The position numbers and the translations under genes were made by a program. From the NCBI GenBank assembly GCA_900770835.1, contig CAAGLQ010000284.1, positions 1-7,296 on the forward strand: a DNA stretch of 7,296 bases, in the 5' to 3' direction. Positions within the stretch are counted from its first letter, which is position 1, and every line of letters starts with the position of its first letter. The stretch is from an uncultured Parabacteroides sp. Its GTDB lineage: Bacteria; Bacteroidota; Bacteroidia; Bacteroidales; Tannerellaceae. The notes under the pieces are model-generated. The model worked only from the letters and a program-made list of their open reading frames with translations. It did no database searches and was not told where the DNA came from. Below are positions 1 through 6,168 of the stretch, piece by piece.

Positions 1-438
1 ACGACCACCCAGACGCGTGATGTGCGCCTTCGTAGTAGTGAAGTGGAAGTTCATCGGGATCACGTCGCCCGGTCTAACGAATGCCTCCGCCAAGATGTTC
101 TCGCAGGCGCGACCTTGGTGAGCCGGCAAGAAATACTTCGTACCGAAGACATCCTCCAACGATTTCAACAAACGGTTACAAGTCTCGGAACCAGCGTATG
201 AGTCATCGGCCTGCATCATGGATGCCATTTGGTTGTCTGACATGGCGTTCACACCTGAGTCGGTCAACATATCCATGAAAACGTCTTTATTCTGGAGCAA
301 GAAGGTGTTGTTTCCTGCGGCGTTCATTTTGGCTACACGCTCCTCCACAGAGGGCAAGAATAATTTCTGTACGACACGCACCTTGTGCATTTCCAAAGGT
401 ACCTGTTGGTCTTTACAATAGAATTTTACTTCTGACAT
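1..438 (-). CDS. tnaA: Tryptophanase-family PLP-dependent beta-eliminating lyase, N-terminal part (cut by window edge)
   Basis: The first 146 codons are visible, starting at the ATG at 438-436 and still open at base 1. Enzymes of this family use pyridoxal phosphate to cleave tryptophan to indole, pyruvate and ammonia, or tyrosine to phenol. Two family signatures are readable. DVFMDMLTDSG (residues 52-62) matches the tryptophanase/tyrosine phenol-lyase N-terminal block, and HQGRACE (107-113) holds the Gln-Gly-Arg loop that binds the PLP phosphate. The PLP lysine and the residues that separate tryptophanase from tyrosine phenol-lyase lie outside the window, so the substrate is inferred. The N-terminus (PLEMHKVRVVQK, 14-25) differs from the E. 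coli-like form as I remember it, suggesting a separate subfamily. It has its own promoter and a 149-nt gap from the upstream gene. The ribosome binding site is weak (AAGAG just before the ATG). Confidence 0.85.
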   Translation of the reverse strand, partial: MSEVKFYCKDQQVPLEMHKVRVVQKLFLPSVEERVAKMNAAGNNTFLLQNKDVFMDMLTDSGVNAMSDNQMASMMQADDSYAGSETCNRLLKSLEDVFGTKYFLPAHQGRACENILAEAFVRPGDVIPMNFHFTTTKAHITRLGGR

Positions 439-495
439 TGCTCTTGGTTTCTAACTGTATATATGAATCTGTCATTAACTATTTTTTTCAGGCAG

Positions 496-526
496 CAAAA
501 GTAACAGAAAAGTTTGATTCTGCAAA
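496..526 (-). promoter_or_regulatory. Bacteroidetes sigma-ABfr-type promoter driving the tryptophanase-family gene
   Basis: Read on the minus strand, a -33 element TTTG (526-523) is followed by exactly 19 nt and then TACTTTTG (503-496), a perfect match to the Bacteroidetes -7 consensus TAnnTTTG. The start site would fall near 489, giving an untranslated leader of about 50 nt before the ATG at 438. The site lies in the non-coding gap and points at the lyase gene. It is the only full consensus promoter I found in any intergenic gap of the window, which suggests the lyase is transcribed separately from the genes to its right. Confidence 0.75.
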
Positions 527-587
527 TACAAATCTATTTTTTACTTAAAATTCATAGTAAACAGCCCTATGTAATGACAATTTCATA

Positions 588-800
588 CTAATAATAGAGA
601 ATGGCCAACACACCGCATAGGATTAATCCCACTCCGAGAAGGACATAAAAAAGACGGGCACCGGTGCGACCCAACCATCTTACGAAGGTCTGCGCGGCGC
701 TCGTCTGAAAATACCACTCCAGATTTAGCACGGCGGCAACTACGGAGAAAAGGCCCAAACCGATAAAGAGGGCGAAAATGAAATATTCAGAAGGTGCCAT
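588..800 (-). CDS. Small two-helix membrane protein, Imm17-like
   Basis: This 70-residue protein is almost entirely two membrane segments (about 6-27 and 49-69). They are joined by a short loop holding N-x-EWYF (26-31) and an arginine-rich RWLGRTGAR stretch (41-49). The pattern resembles the Imm17 family, predicted immunity proteins of polymorphic toxin systems with two membrane helices. The assignment is from memory of the family's appearance and is not proven. The start ATG (800-798) lies 3 nt after the tsaE stop, so translation is probably coupled to tsaE, and it is the last gene of the run before a 149-nt gap. No toxin gene adjoins it: the neighbours are tsaE and a lyase. An immunity role here is therefore doubtful, and a general small envelope protein is equally possible. 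Confidence 0.7.
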   Translation of the reverse strand: MAPSEYFIFALFIGLGLFSVVAAVLNLEWYFQTSAAQTFVRWLGRTGARLFYVLLGVGLILCGVLAILYY

Positions 801-803
801 GGC

Positions 804-1223
804 TTACTCAACGGCTACGGTTCGTGAGCCATCGGCATTCTCGGTGATCCGCACATTCACCACGTCGCCTGGCAACAGGTCATCCACCTTCTCCGGCCAC
901 TCGATGAAACAGAGCGCACCGCTGTAGAAATAATCCTCCGTGCCAATATCCTCCGCCTCGCTCAGCTTGTTGATGCGATAGAAATCAAAATGGTAGATCA
1001 GCTCGCCAGTCGTTTCGCTGCGATACTCGTTGATGATTGCGAACGTCGGACTGTTGATCACATCCTCAACGCCTAACTCCTCGCAGATCGCTTTGATAAA
1101 CGTAGTCTTTCCCGCTCCCATCGGACCGTAGAAAGCAAACACCGTACGATCGTCCATACCGGCGATAAACTCCTTCGCCGCCTCACGAATCGTCTCTAAA
1201 TTCTTAATTTGAATGGTACGCAT
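804..1223 (-). CDS. tsaE: tRNA threonylcarbamoyladenosine biosynthesis ATPase TsaE
   Basis: TsaE (formerly YjeE) is the cytoplasmic ATPase that works with TsaB and TsaD to place threonylcarbamoyl on A37 of ANN-decoding tRNAs. The 139-residue length is normal. The Walker A motif is GPMGAGKTT (33-41), the switch-like SPTF lies at 58-61, the Walker B-like HFDFYR at 78-83 (D80), and the conserved EWPE at 108-111. The ATG at 1223 follows the porX stop by 17 nt, with an A-rich upstream stretch and no clear Shine-Dalgarno site. The next gene starts 3 nt after its stop. No promoter is visible in the gap, so it is probably expressed with porX. It looks intact. The essential t6A role is established for the family. 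Confidence 0.95.
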   Translation of the reverse strand: MRTIQIKNLETIREAAKEFIAGMDDRTVFAFYGPMGAGKTTFIKAICEELGVEDVINSPTFAIINEYRSETTGELIYHFDFYRINKLSEAEDIGTEDYFYSGALCFIEWPEKVDDLLPGDVVNVRITENADGSRTVAVE

Positions 1224-1240
1224 ATTGTTTTGTTCGTATT

Positions 1241-2791
1241 TTATTTCGGATTGAGGGTAATAAAGGGAATCAACATCTCCTCCATCGAGATACCGCCATG
1301 CTGGAAGGTATTACGATAGTAAGAGACGTAATAGTTGTAATTATTGGGATAGGCGAAGAAATCCTCTCCCGTAGCAAAGATATACTTCGAGCTCAAATTG
1401 GGCGCCGGCAATCCCACCTTCTGCGGCTCACGAATCTCGAAGACCTCCTTGGGGTTGTAATTGAGATTCTTGCCTAACTTATACCGTAAGTTGGTATTGG
1501 TGTTCTTATCTCCCACCACTTTCAACGGATCATTAACTCGCATCGTGCCATGATCGGTTGTCAAGATCACCTTGCCGCCTCGCTGCGCAATGCGCTTGAA
1601 CAACTCCAAAGTTGTTGAGTGCTGAAACCATGAGCGGGTCAAGCTGCGATAGGCCGCCTCACTCTGCGCCAGCTCGCGAATCATCTTGCTCTCCGTACGT
1701 GCGTGCGACAACATATCCACAAAGTTCAGCACGATCACATTCAGCTGATTGCGCATCAATGAGGGAATCATGCCCAGCAACTTCTCGCCATACAGGGAGT
1801 CGTGCACTTTATTATAAGAGAATGTATAATTCTTGCGGAACCGACTGATCTGCGTTTGGATCAGCGGAGCTTCGTTGAGATTTTTACCCTCCTCGCTCTC
1901 TTCGTCCACCCACAAATCAGGGAACAGTTGCTCAATCTGCAACGGCATCAACCCGGAGAAGATGGCATTGCGAGCATATTGCGTAGCGGTCGGGAGTATG
2001 CTATAATAAAGACTCTCATCGAAGGTAAAGTATTCGGCCAACAGGTCTTTCACCACTCGCCACTGATCCAAGCGAAAGTTATCAATCAAGACGAAGAAAA
2101 TCTTCTCTTCCTGATCAAGCAGCGGGAAAATACGTTTCTTGAAAAGATCCGGGCTCATTAGCGGACGATTCTCCGGATGCTGAATCCAGTCGATGTAATT
2201 GCGTTTAACAAACTTGGCGAACGCATGATTAGCCTCCTGCTTCTGCATCCGCAACATATCTGTCATTGCCACCTGACTGTTCTCTAACTCCAGCTCCCAA
2301 TAGACCAATTTCTTATAGACCTCCATCCAGTCATCGGTGGTCAAAGAGTCGTTGATCTGCATACCGATACGCCCAAACTCCTGTTGGTAGCCAACGGTCG
2401 TTGTCTCGGAGATAATGACATTCTTATGTACGTTTTTCTTGATCGAAAGCAGCAGTTGATTGGGATTAACTGGTTTGATGAGGTAATCGGCAATCTTGTT
2501 TCCGATCGCCTGATTCATGATGCTCTCCTCCTCGCTCTTGGTCACCATCACGACAGGCACATTCGGATCGATCTCCTTGATCAGTGAAAGCGTTTCTAAG
2601 CCGGTCAAACCGGGCATATTCTCATCAAGGAAGATGATGTCAAAAGACTGCTCCTTGCAACAGTCGATCGCATCCTGCCCACTGACCACCGGCACTACCT
2701 CGTAGCCCTTATCTTGCAAAAATAGGATATGCGGTTTCAAAAGGTCGATCTCGTCGTCCGCCCAAAGCACCCTGTCAATCTTCGCTGCCAT
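1241..2791 (-). CDS. porX: PorX-type response regulator with C-terminal PglZ/alkaline-phosphatase-like domain
   Basis: This 516-residue protein joins a CheY-like receiver to a PglZ domain, the architecture of PorX, which with the sensor kinase PorY controls type IX secretion in Porphyromonas and relatives. The receiver (about 6-122) has acidic residues D12/D13, phosphoacceptor D56 in FLDENMPG, T84 and K106 in LIKP, so it should be phosphorylatable. A helical linker (about 125-220) leads to the PglZ part: VLIDNFRLDQW (234-244, D237), PTATQYARN (267-275) around the nucleophilic threonine, NFVDMLSHAR (356-365), TTDHGT (411-416) and QHGG (497-500). These give the Asp/His set expected for metal binding. 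P. gingivalis PorX is reported to hydrolyse oligonucleotides such as cyclic and linear dinucleotides. It has no DNA-binding domain. It lies 121 nt after folE and 17 nt before tsaE. Confidence 0.92.
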   Translation of the reverse strand: MAAKIDRVLWADDEIDLLKPHILFLQDKGYEVVPVVSGQDAIDCCKEQSFDIIFLDENMPGLTGLETLSLIKEIDPNVPVVMVTKSEEESIMNQAIGNKIADYLIKPVNPNQLLLSIKKNVHKNVIISETTTVGYQQEFGRIGMQINDSLTTDDWMEVYKKLVYWELELENSQVAMTDMLRMQKQEANHAFAKFVKRNYIDWIQHPENRPLMSPDLFKKRIFPLLDQEEKIFFVLIDNFRLDQWRVVKDLLAEYFTFDESLYYSILPTATQYARNAIFSGLMPLQIEQLFPDLWVDEESEEGKNLNEAPLIQTQISRFRKNYTFSYNKVHDSLYGEKLLGMIPSLMRNQLNVIVLNFVDMLSHARTESKMIRELAQSEAAYRSLTRSWFQHSTTLELFKRIAQRGGKVILTTDHGTMRVNDPLKVVGDKNTNTNLRYKLGKNLNYNPKEVFEIREPQKVGLPAPNLSSKYIFATGEDFFAYPNNYNYYVSYYRNTFQHGGISMEEMLIPFITLNPK

Positions 2792-2870
2792 ACCTTGCTC
2801 GTTTTTCTTTTGTTATATTGCTCTTTTTCCTTATAAACAACGCAGCGAGGATTTGTTTCGTATAAGATCA

Positions 2871-2920
2871 ATCGTTAACACTCCTTTCATGAAAGCCGTA
2901 GGCATCGGTAGGTTAACGAT
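2871..2920 (-). repeat. Nested inverted repeat spanning the folE stop codon
   Basis: ATCGTTAAC (2871-2879) and GTTAACGAT (2912-2920) are exact 9-nt inverted copies, and each contains the palindrome GTTAAC. The right arm includes the folE stop codon (2915-2913). Inside the 32-nt interval lie a perfect 12-nt palindrome, CTTTCATGAAAG (2884-2895), and a small GCC-GTA-GGC stem (2895-2903). The minus-strand RNA could fold as a junction of short hairpins. No U-tract follows, so this is not a standard intrinsic terminator. It could be an RNA-processing or stability element in the folE-porX gap, or a protein-binding site. The function is unknown. Confidence 0.5.
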
Positions 2921-3500
2921 TACGCTTGATCAGATTCATGAACTCCTCGCGTGTCTTCGCCTGCTGAAAGAAACCTGTAAAATCAGAGGTGGTTGTCAAG
3001 GAATTTTGTTTCTCCACGCCTCGCATCTGCATACACATGTGCTGTGCCTCAATCACCACCATCACACCCAGGGGATCGAGCGTCTTCTGGATACAATCCT
3101 TGATCTGCATGGTCAAACGCTCCTGGATCTGCAAACGACGAGCGAAAATATCCACCACCCGAGGGATCTTGCTCAATCCTGTGATGTATTTCTTAGGGAT
3201 ATAAGCTACGTGCGCCTTGCCAAAGAAGGGTAACATGTGGTGTTCACAGAGCGAGAAGAAATCGATGTCTTTCACAATTACCATCTGCTTGTAATCCTCC
3301 TCCTGAAACATGGCAGAGCGCAAAACGGCTTCGGGATCCTCATGATAACCCTTAGTCAAGAACTGCATGGCTTTTGCCACGCGATCGGGTGTTTTCACCA
3401 AGCCCTCACGATTAGCATCCTCACCCAACAATCCTAAAATATCCTTATAATGCGACGCCAAAGCTTGGCGTGCTTGTAACGTCTCTTCGTTTACTTCCAT
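2913..3500 (-). CDS. folE: GTP cyclohydrolase I (FolE)
   Basis: FolE converts GTP to 7,8-dihydroneopterin triphosphate and formate, the first step towards folate and also the source of the pterin intermediate for preQ0/queuosine. The 195-residue length fits type I enzymes. Zinc ligands C85 and H88 sit in SLCEHHMLPF (83-92) and C156 in QHMCMQMRGV (153-162). Other family marks are TPDRVAKA (37-44), GLSKIPR (108-114), QERLT (126-130) and the C-terminal SLTTTSDF (167-174). No expected catalytic residue is missing. The ATG at 3500 lies 2 nt after the stop of the upstream SPOR gene, so the two are probably translated together. A 121-nt structured gap follows before porX. Confidence 0.97.
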   Translation of the reverse strand: MEVNEETLQARQALASHYKDILGLLGEDANREGLVKTPDRVAKAMQFLTKGYHEDPEAVLRSAMFQEEDYKQMVIVKDIDFFSLCEHHMLPFFGKAHVAYIPKKYITGLSKIPRVVDIFARRLQIQERLTMQIKDCIQKTLDPLGVMVVIEAQHMCMQMRGVEKQNSLTTTSDFTGFFQQAKTREEFMNLIKRNR

Positions 3501-3502
3501 GC

Positions 3503-3997
3503 TTAATCTTCGTTTAGGGGTATTTTTATTTCTTCCCGCACAATATACATCTCCTTACCATATTTGGGGAAAGCAGCCATCAGCTGCCGCATCATGTGAT
3601 AGGCCTCCTCATGAGAACGGAAGTCGCCCACACGCAATTTCCAGAAAGGGGCGTTGTAGGAAACGTAAGTAGGCACGTCGGGAAACAGCTCTTTTATCTC
3701 CTTCTCCTTGTTGAACGCCTCATCCTTGGAAGCACGCTGGTTATTCCCCGAAAACACCTGCGTACGATAGCCCTGTATCTTCAGGTATGCCACACTATCT
3801 GTTGTCTCCACATTGGCACCTGCCATGCGCTCGCCAATCAGTCGCTCTATCGCAGCAGATTGATGCACCACTACCTCTCCTTCGCCCACACCATGCCGGC
3901 TCAATGCGTCAAAAATAGTTGATCGACCTGTTTGCCCCCAAAGCGTGCTTGTGAAGCACAAGCAGAAAAGGAAAAAGACACAAGGAATTTTTTTCAT
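3503..3997 (-). CDS. Exported SPOR-like domain protein
   Basis: This is a 164-residue protein starting at the ATG at 3997-3995. An upstream in-frame ATG at 4039 was rejected because it lies inside a hairpin and would bury the signal peptide. The N-terminus MKKIPCVFFLFCLCFTS has a basic start and hydrophobic core, with cleavage likely near WGQ (20-22). No lipobox is visible, so this is probably a soluble periplasmic protein. After a spacer with a helix-prone segment (about 45-60), residues about 73-155 resemble a SPOR fold: GYRTQVFSGNNQ (76-87), a helical AFNKEKEIKELFP (94-106), then FWKLRVGDFRSHEEAYHMM (118-136). SPOR domains bind peptidoglycan stripped of stem peptides, often at division sites. 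It lies downstream of tpiA beyond a hairpin and ends 2 nt before folE. The division or cell-wall role is inferred from the family. Confidence 0.85.
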   Translation of the reverse strand: MKKIPCVFFLFCLCFTSTLWGQTGRSTIFDALSRHGVGEGEVVVHQSAAIERLIGERMAGANVETTDSVAYLKIQGYRTQVFSGNNQRASKDEAFNKEKEIKELFPDVPTYVSYNAPFWKLRVGDFRSHEEAYHMMRQLMAAFPKYGKEMYIVREEIKIPLNED

Positions 3998-4017
3998 GTT
4001 TAAGCCTGTTTCAATCA

Positions 4018-4047
4018 AAGGGAATGTACCCATGGGCACATTCCCTT
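4018..4047 (-). terminator. Hairpin between tpiA and the SPOR gene (weak terminator or stability element)
   Basis: On the plus strand, AAGGGAATGT (4018-4027) and ACATTCCCTT (4038-4047) are exact 10-nt inverted arms around a central CCCATGGG. The single mismatch (A4028 against C4037) becomes a G-U wobble in minus-strand RNA. The tpiA transcript could therefore form a 13-bp stem with a CAUG loop. After the stem come only three or so U residues before GAUUG, so the U-tract is poor. It sits 22 nt past the tpiA stop and 20 nt before the SPOR start. It may partly terminate, or protect the 3' end of tpiA mRNA. Confidence 0.55.
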
Positions 4048-4069
4048 CTATTTTGTGTTCAATAACAAA

Positions 4070-4831
4070 TTATTTATCGAAAGCCTCGATGATCGGCATG
4101 AACTTCTCAACAGCCAAAGATGCGCCACCGATCAAACCACCATCTACGTTCGGCTTAGCGAACAACTCCTTTGCGTTGCCACCGTTGCAGCTACCACCAT
4201 AAAGGATCGTGCAGTTGTCAGCTACCTCGTTGCCATACTTAGCAGCCAACGTAGCGCGGATGTGTGCGTGGATCTCCTCAGCCTGATCAGCTGTAGCCGT
4301 CTTACCTGTACCGATAGCCCAAACCGGCTCGTAAGCCAAGATGATCTTACCGAAGTCCTCAGCAGAGAGGTTGAACAAAGAACCCTCGATCTGTGCGTCA
4401 ACTACCTCAAAGTGCTTGCCAGCCTCACGCTCAGCCAAAACCTCGCCGATGCAGAAGATCGGAGTCAAACCGTTAGCCAAAGCCAACTCTACCTTTGTCT
4501 TCAAGATCTCCGGAGTCTCATGATAGTAAGCACGACGCTCAGAGTGACCTAAGATCACATACTTTGCACCCGTTGAAGCTACCATAGCGGCAGAAACCTC
4601 ACCCGTGAAAGCACCCTTCTCCTTGTCTGCGCAGTTCTCAGCAGCTACGCCAATCTTATTTGTATCAATCGCGGCAGCTACACTTGCCAAGTGAGTGAAC
4701 GGAGTACCGATGATCACATCGCAATTCGTAGTCTTATCCTTCAATGCCTCGTTCAAGCCTGTTGCCAAAGCCAAACCCTCAGCCAGGGTGGTGTTCATTT
4801 TCCAGTTTCCTGCAACAATATTCTTTCTCAT
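4070..4831 (-). CDS. tpiA: Triosephosphate isomerase
   Basis: TpiA interconverts dihydroxyacetone phosphate and glyceraldehyde 3-phosphate in glycolysis and gluconeogenesis. The 253-residue length is typical for the TIM barrel. Catalytic residues are in place: N9 and K11 in GNWKMN (8-13), H96 in ILGHSERR (93-100), and E168 in AYEPVWAIGTGKTA (166-179), which also carries the flexible loop 6. The phosphate-binding LYGGS and GGLIGGASL motifs are near the C-terminus. Like the Bacteroides enzymes I recall, it has AEN (64-66) where many bacteria have AQN. The ATG at 4831 follows the upstream stop by 32 nt, a gap with only two G-C pairs, which could help ribosome loading. A hairpin follows 22 nt past the stop. 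Confidence 0.98.
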   Translation of the reverse strand: MRKNIVAGNWKMNTTLAEGLALATGLNEALKDKTTNCDVIIGTPFTHLASVAAAIDTNKIGVAAENCADKEKGAFTGEVSAAMVASTGAKYVILGHSERRAYYHETPEILKTKVELALANGLTPIFCIGEVLAEREAGKHFEVVDAQIEGSLFNLSAEDFGKIILAYEPVWAIGTGKTATADQAEEIHAHIRATLAAKYGNEVADNCTILYGGSCNGGNAKELFAKPNVDGGLIGGASLAVEKFMPIIEAFDK

Positions 4832-4863
4832 AACTTAATAATTTAAATATATAAATACAATAA

Positions 4864-6162
4864 CTATTCAGTCTCTTTGCCTTCAGCCTGTTCACGCTTC
4901 TTGCGGCGGATTCGATGACGCAACAGGTCATACAGCCAAATCAGCGACAAAGGTACGGTAAAAGTCAATAAGTTGGTTATAAGTCGCCCCTCTTCTTGCG
5001 CTTTCAAGTCTCGATTTTCATCCAAATAAGAGGTGATCACCTCCGGCCATTGATCCTCCCCCGGAATGTCATTGCTATGCCATTTCATCCAAATCGTGCC
5101 TTGTCGAAGCAATAAAAGTCCGGGATTAGACCGGATTATGGTCTTCAACAACGTGTCATCAGCCCGTAAATAGGGATATTCCGCTCCGGTCTGCTCCTCC
5201 CACTCCGCAATTTCCTCTTCCGAGGAGGCAGTCACGCAATAAAAACCTATATTATGCTCCAAACTGTAATCATAGGCATTATTGATCTCATCAATATGCT
5301 CATCGTCAGCCTCTGCCAAATGAGGAGCAATCAATAGCAATAGTGGCCGCGGATCGTCCAACAATTGATCTGTCACCTCCTCACCCATCTTATCGTAAAT
5401 CACGAAATCATGAATCGGAGGCACATATCCCTGCTTCAATAGTTCGGTGCGTGACTCCACAAAAGTCCATGTACTGTCACCAGCGGGCGCATCCTCCAAA
5501 CCAAACTCTTTTCGCACTCCCTCTTTCTCATAAATAAAGGAATAGCGATATTCGTCTTGAGGCGCATCCTCTGGGATCGTCCGCTCCGCTTGGATATTCA
5601 CCCCAATTTTGTAAGGACGAAAATCCAATATCGGCAGATGCGTATAGTTCTGATAGGCAAAACCACAAATGAAGAGATAAGACCAGAGGGGTACAAACCA
5701 ATAAGCATAACGGGAAAAACCTCGCAGCATCCGTTGATTGTGACGCCAAAGGTAGCAAGCTGCCGCTAAAAGAATGATATTCTTAAAGAAAGTCTGCCAA
5801 TTAGTAAGCAACAACGCATCCCCAAAACAACCACAATCCGACACCGGATCAAACAGCGCTAAATAGAGTGTCAATGGAGTCATGAAGCCCATCATCAAAA
5901 GCGTTAGCCATGAGGCATAACGCCGATAGACACCCGATAGCAGGGTAACGCCTAACGCAAACTCAAAAGCCGAAAGGTTAAAAGCAAGAAAGAGCGAAAG
6001 CTCCTTCAATGAGTCTAAACCAAAAGCGACAAGGTAATCGGCTATCTTGATCGCGCCTCCTTGGGGATCCACAGCCTTGGCCGCTCCCGAAAAGACAAAT
6101 ACTGCCCCTAACAATAAGCGGCAGGCCTCAACGAGAATTTTAGATAAGGATTGACGGTTCAT
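4864..6162 (-). CDS. MauE/DoxX-type membrane protein fused to a thioredoxin-like domain without CxxC
   Basis: This 432-residue inner-membrane protein has about five N-terminal membrane segments (about 9-31, 55-77, 83-104, 124-140, 152-170), a soluble region (about 172-390) and a sixth segment (about 397-414), ending in a basic tail RHRIRRKKR. The motif DCGCFGD (109-115, Cys110 and Cys112) after the third segment is the hallmark of MauE-like relatives of DoxX, thought to handle thiols in the envelope. The later soluble part (about 272-380) looks like a thioredoxin fold: a hydrophobic strand LLLLIAPHL (273-281), then a strand with a single cysteine (C309) and SNPGLLLL (345-352) at the cis-proline position. 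It has no CxxC where the active site should be. In related Bacteroidales this type of protein also precedes tpiA, as far as I recall. It starts 6 nt after the DUF1599 stop. The substrate is unknown. Confidence 0.85.
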   Translation of the reverse strand: MNRQSLSKILVEACRLLLGAVFVFSGAAKAVDPQGGAIKIADYLVAFGLDSLKELSLFLAFNLSAFEFALGVTLLSGVYRRYASWLTLLMMGFMTPLTLYLALFDPVSDCGCFGDALLLTNWQTFFKNIILLAAACYLWRHNQRMLRGFSRYAYWFVPLWSYLFICGFAYQNYTHLPILDFRPYKIGVNIQAERTIPEDAPQDEYRYSFIYEKEGVRKEFGLEDAPAGDSTWTFVESRTELLKQGYVPPIHDFVIYDKMGEEVTDQLLDDPRPLLLLIAPHLAEADDEHIDEINNAYDYSLEHNIGFYCVTASSEEEIAEWEEQTGAEYPYLRADDTLLKTIIRSNPGLLLLRQGTIWMKWHSNDIPGEDQWPEVITSYLDENRDLKAQEEGRLITNLLTFTVPLSLIWLYDLLRHRIRRKKREQAEGKETE

Positions 6163-6168
6163 GTGGAA

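Noticed and set aside
413..475. A 20-codon open frame (ATG at 475) on the minus strand overlapping the start of the tryptophanase-family gene, considered as a tnaC-like leader peptide.
   Set aside because: It has no tryptophan codon and no proline-rich arrest motif, lacks a ribosome binding site, and overlaps the lyase start out of frame. It looks like chance.
553..571. Inverted repeat CATAG/CTATG with a 9-nt loop downstream of the Imm17-like gene, considered as an operon terminator.
   Set aside because: Only five A/T-rich base pairs, and no run of U directly after. Too weak to call.
1802..2161. A 119-codon plus-strand open frame opposite porX.
   Set aside because: It lies wholly inside porX, whose receiver and PglZ motifs are unmistakable. 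The plus-strand product shows no domain-like pattern.
2853..3233. A 126-codon plus-strand open frame with histidine-rich stretches opposite folE.
   Set aside because: The histidines come from reading the folE Met/Val-rich codons on the opposite strand. There is no promoter, and folE is certain.
3503..3997. Lipoprotein status for the SPOR-like protein because of cysteines in its N-terminal segment.
   Set aside because: The cysteines lie within the hydrophobic core and do not follow a lipobox pattern (L-A/S-G/A-C).
3998..4039. Upstream in-frame ATG at 4039 as the start of the SPOR-like protein.
   Set aside because: It would add 14 residues ahead of a normal signal peptide, and it lies inside the tpiA hairpin. 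The ATG at 3997 starts with MKK and an A-rich leader.
4055..4552. A 165-codon plus-strand open frame opposite tpiA.
   Set aside because: It is antisense to a fully conserved tpiA coding frame and has no recognisable motif. It is explained by the codon bias of tpiA.
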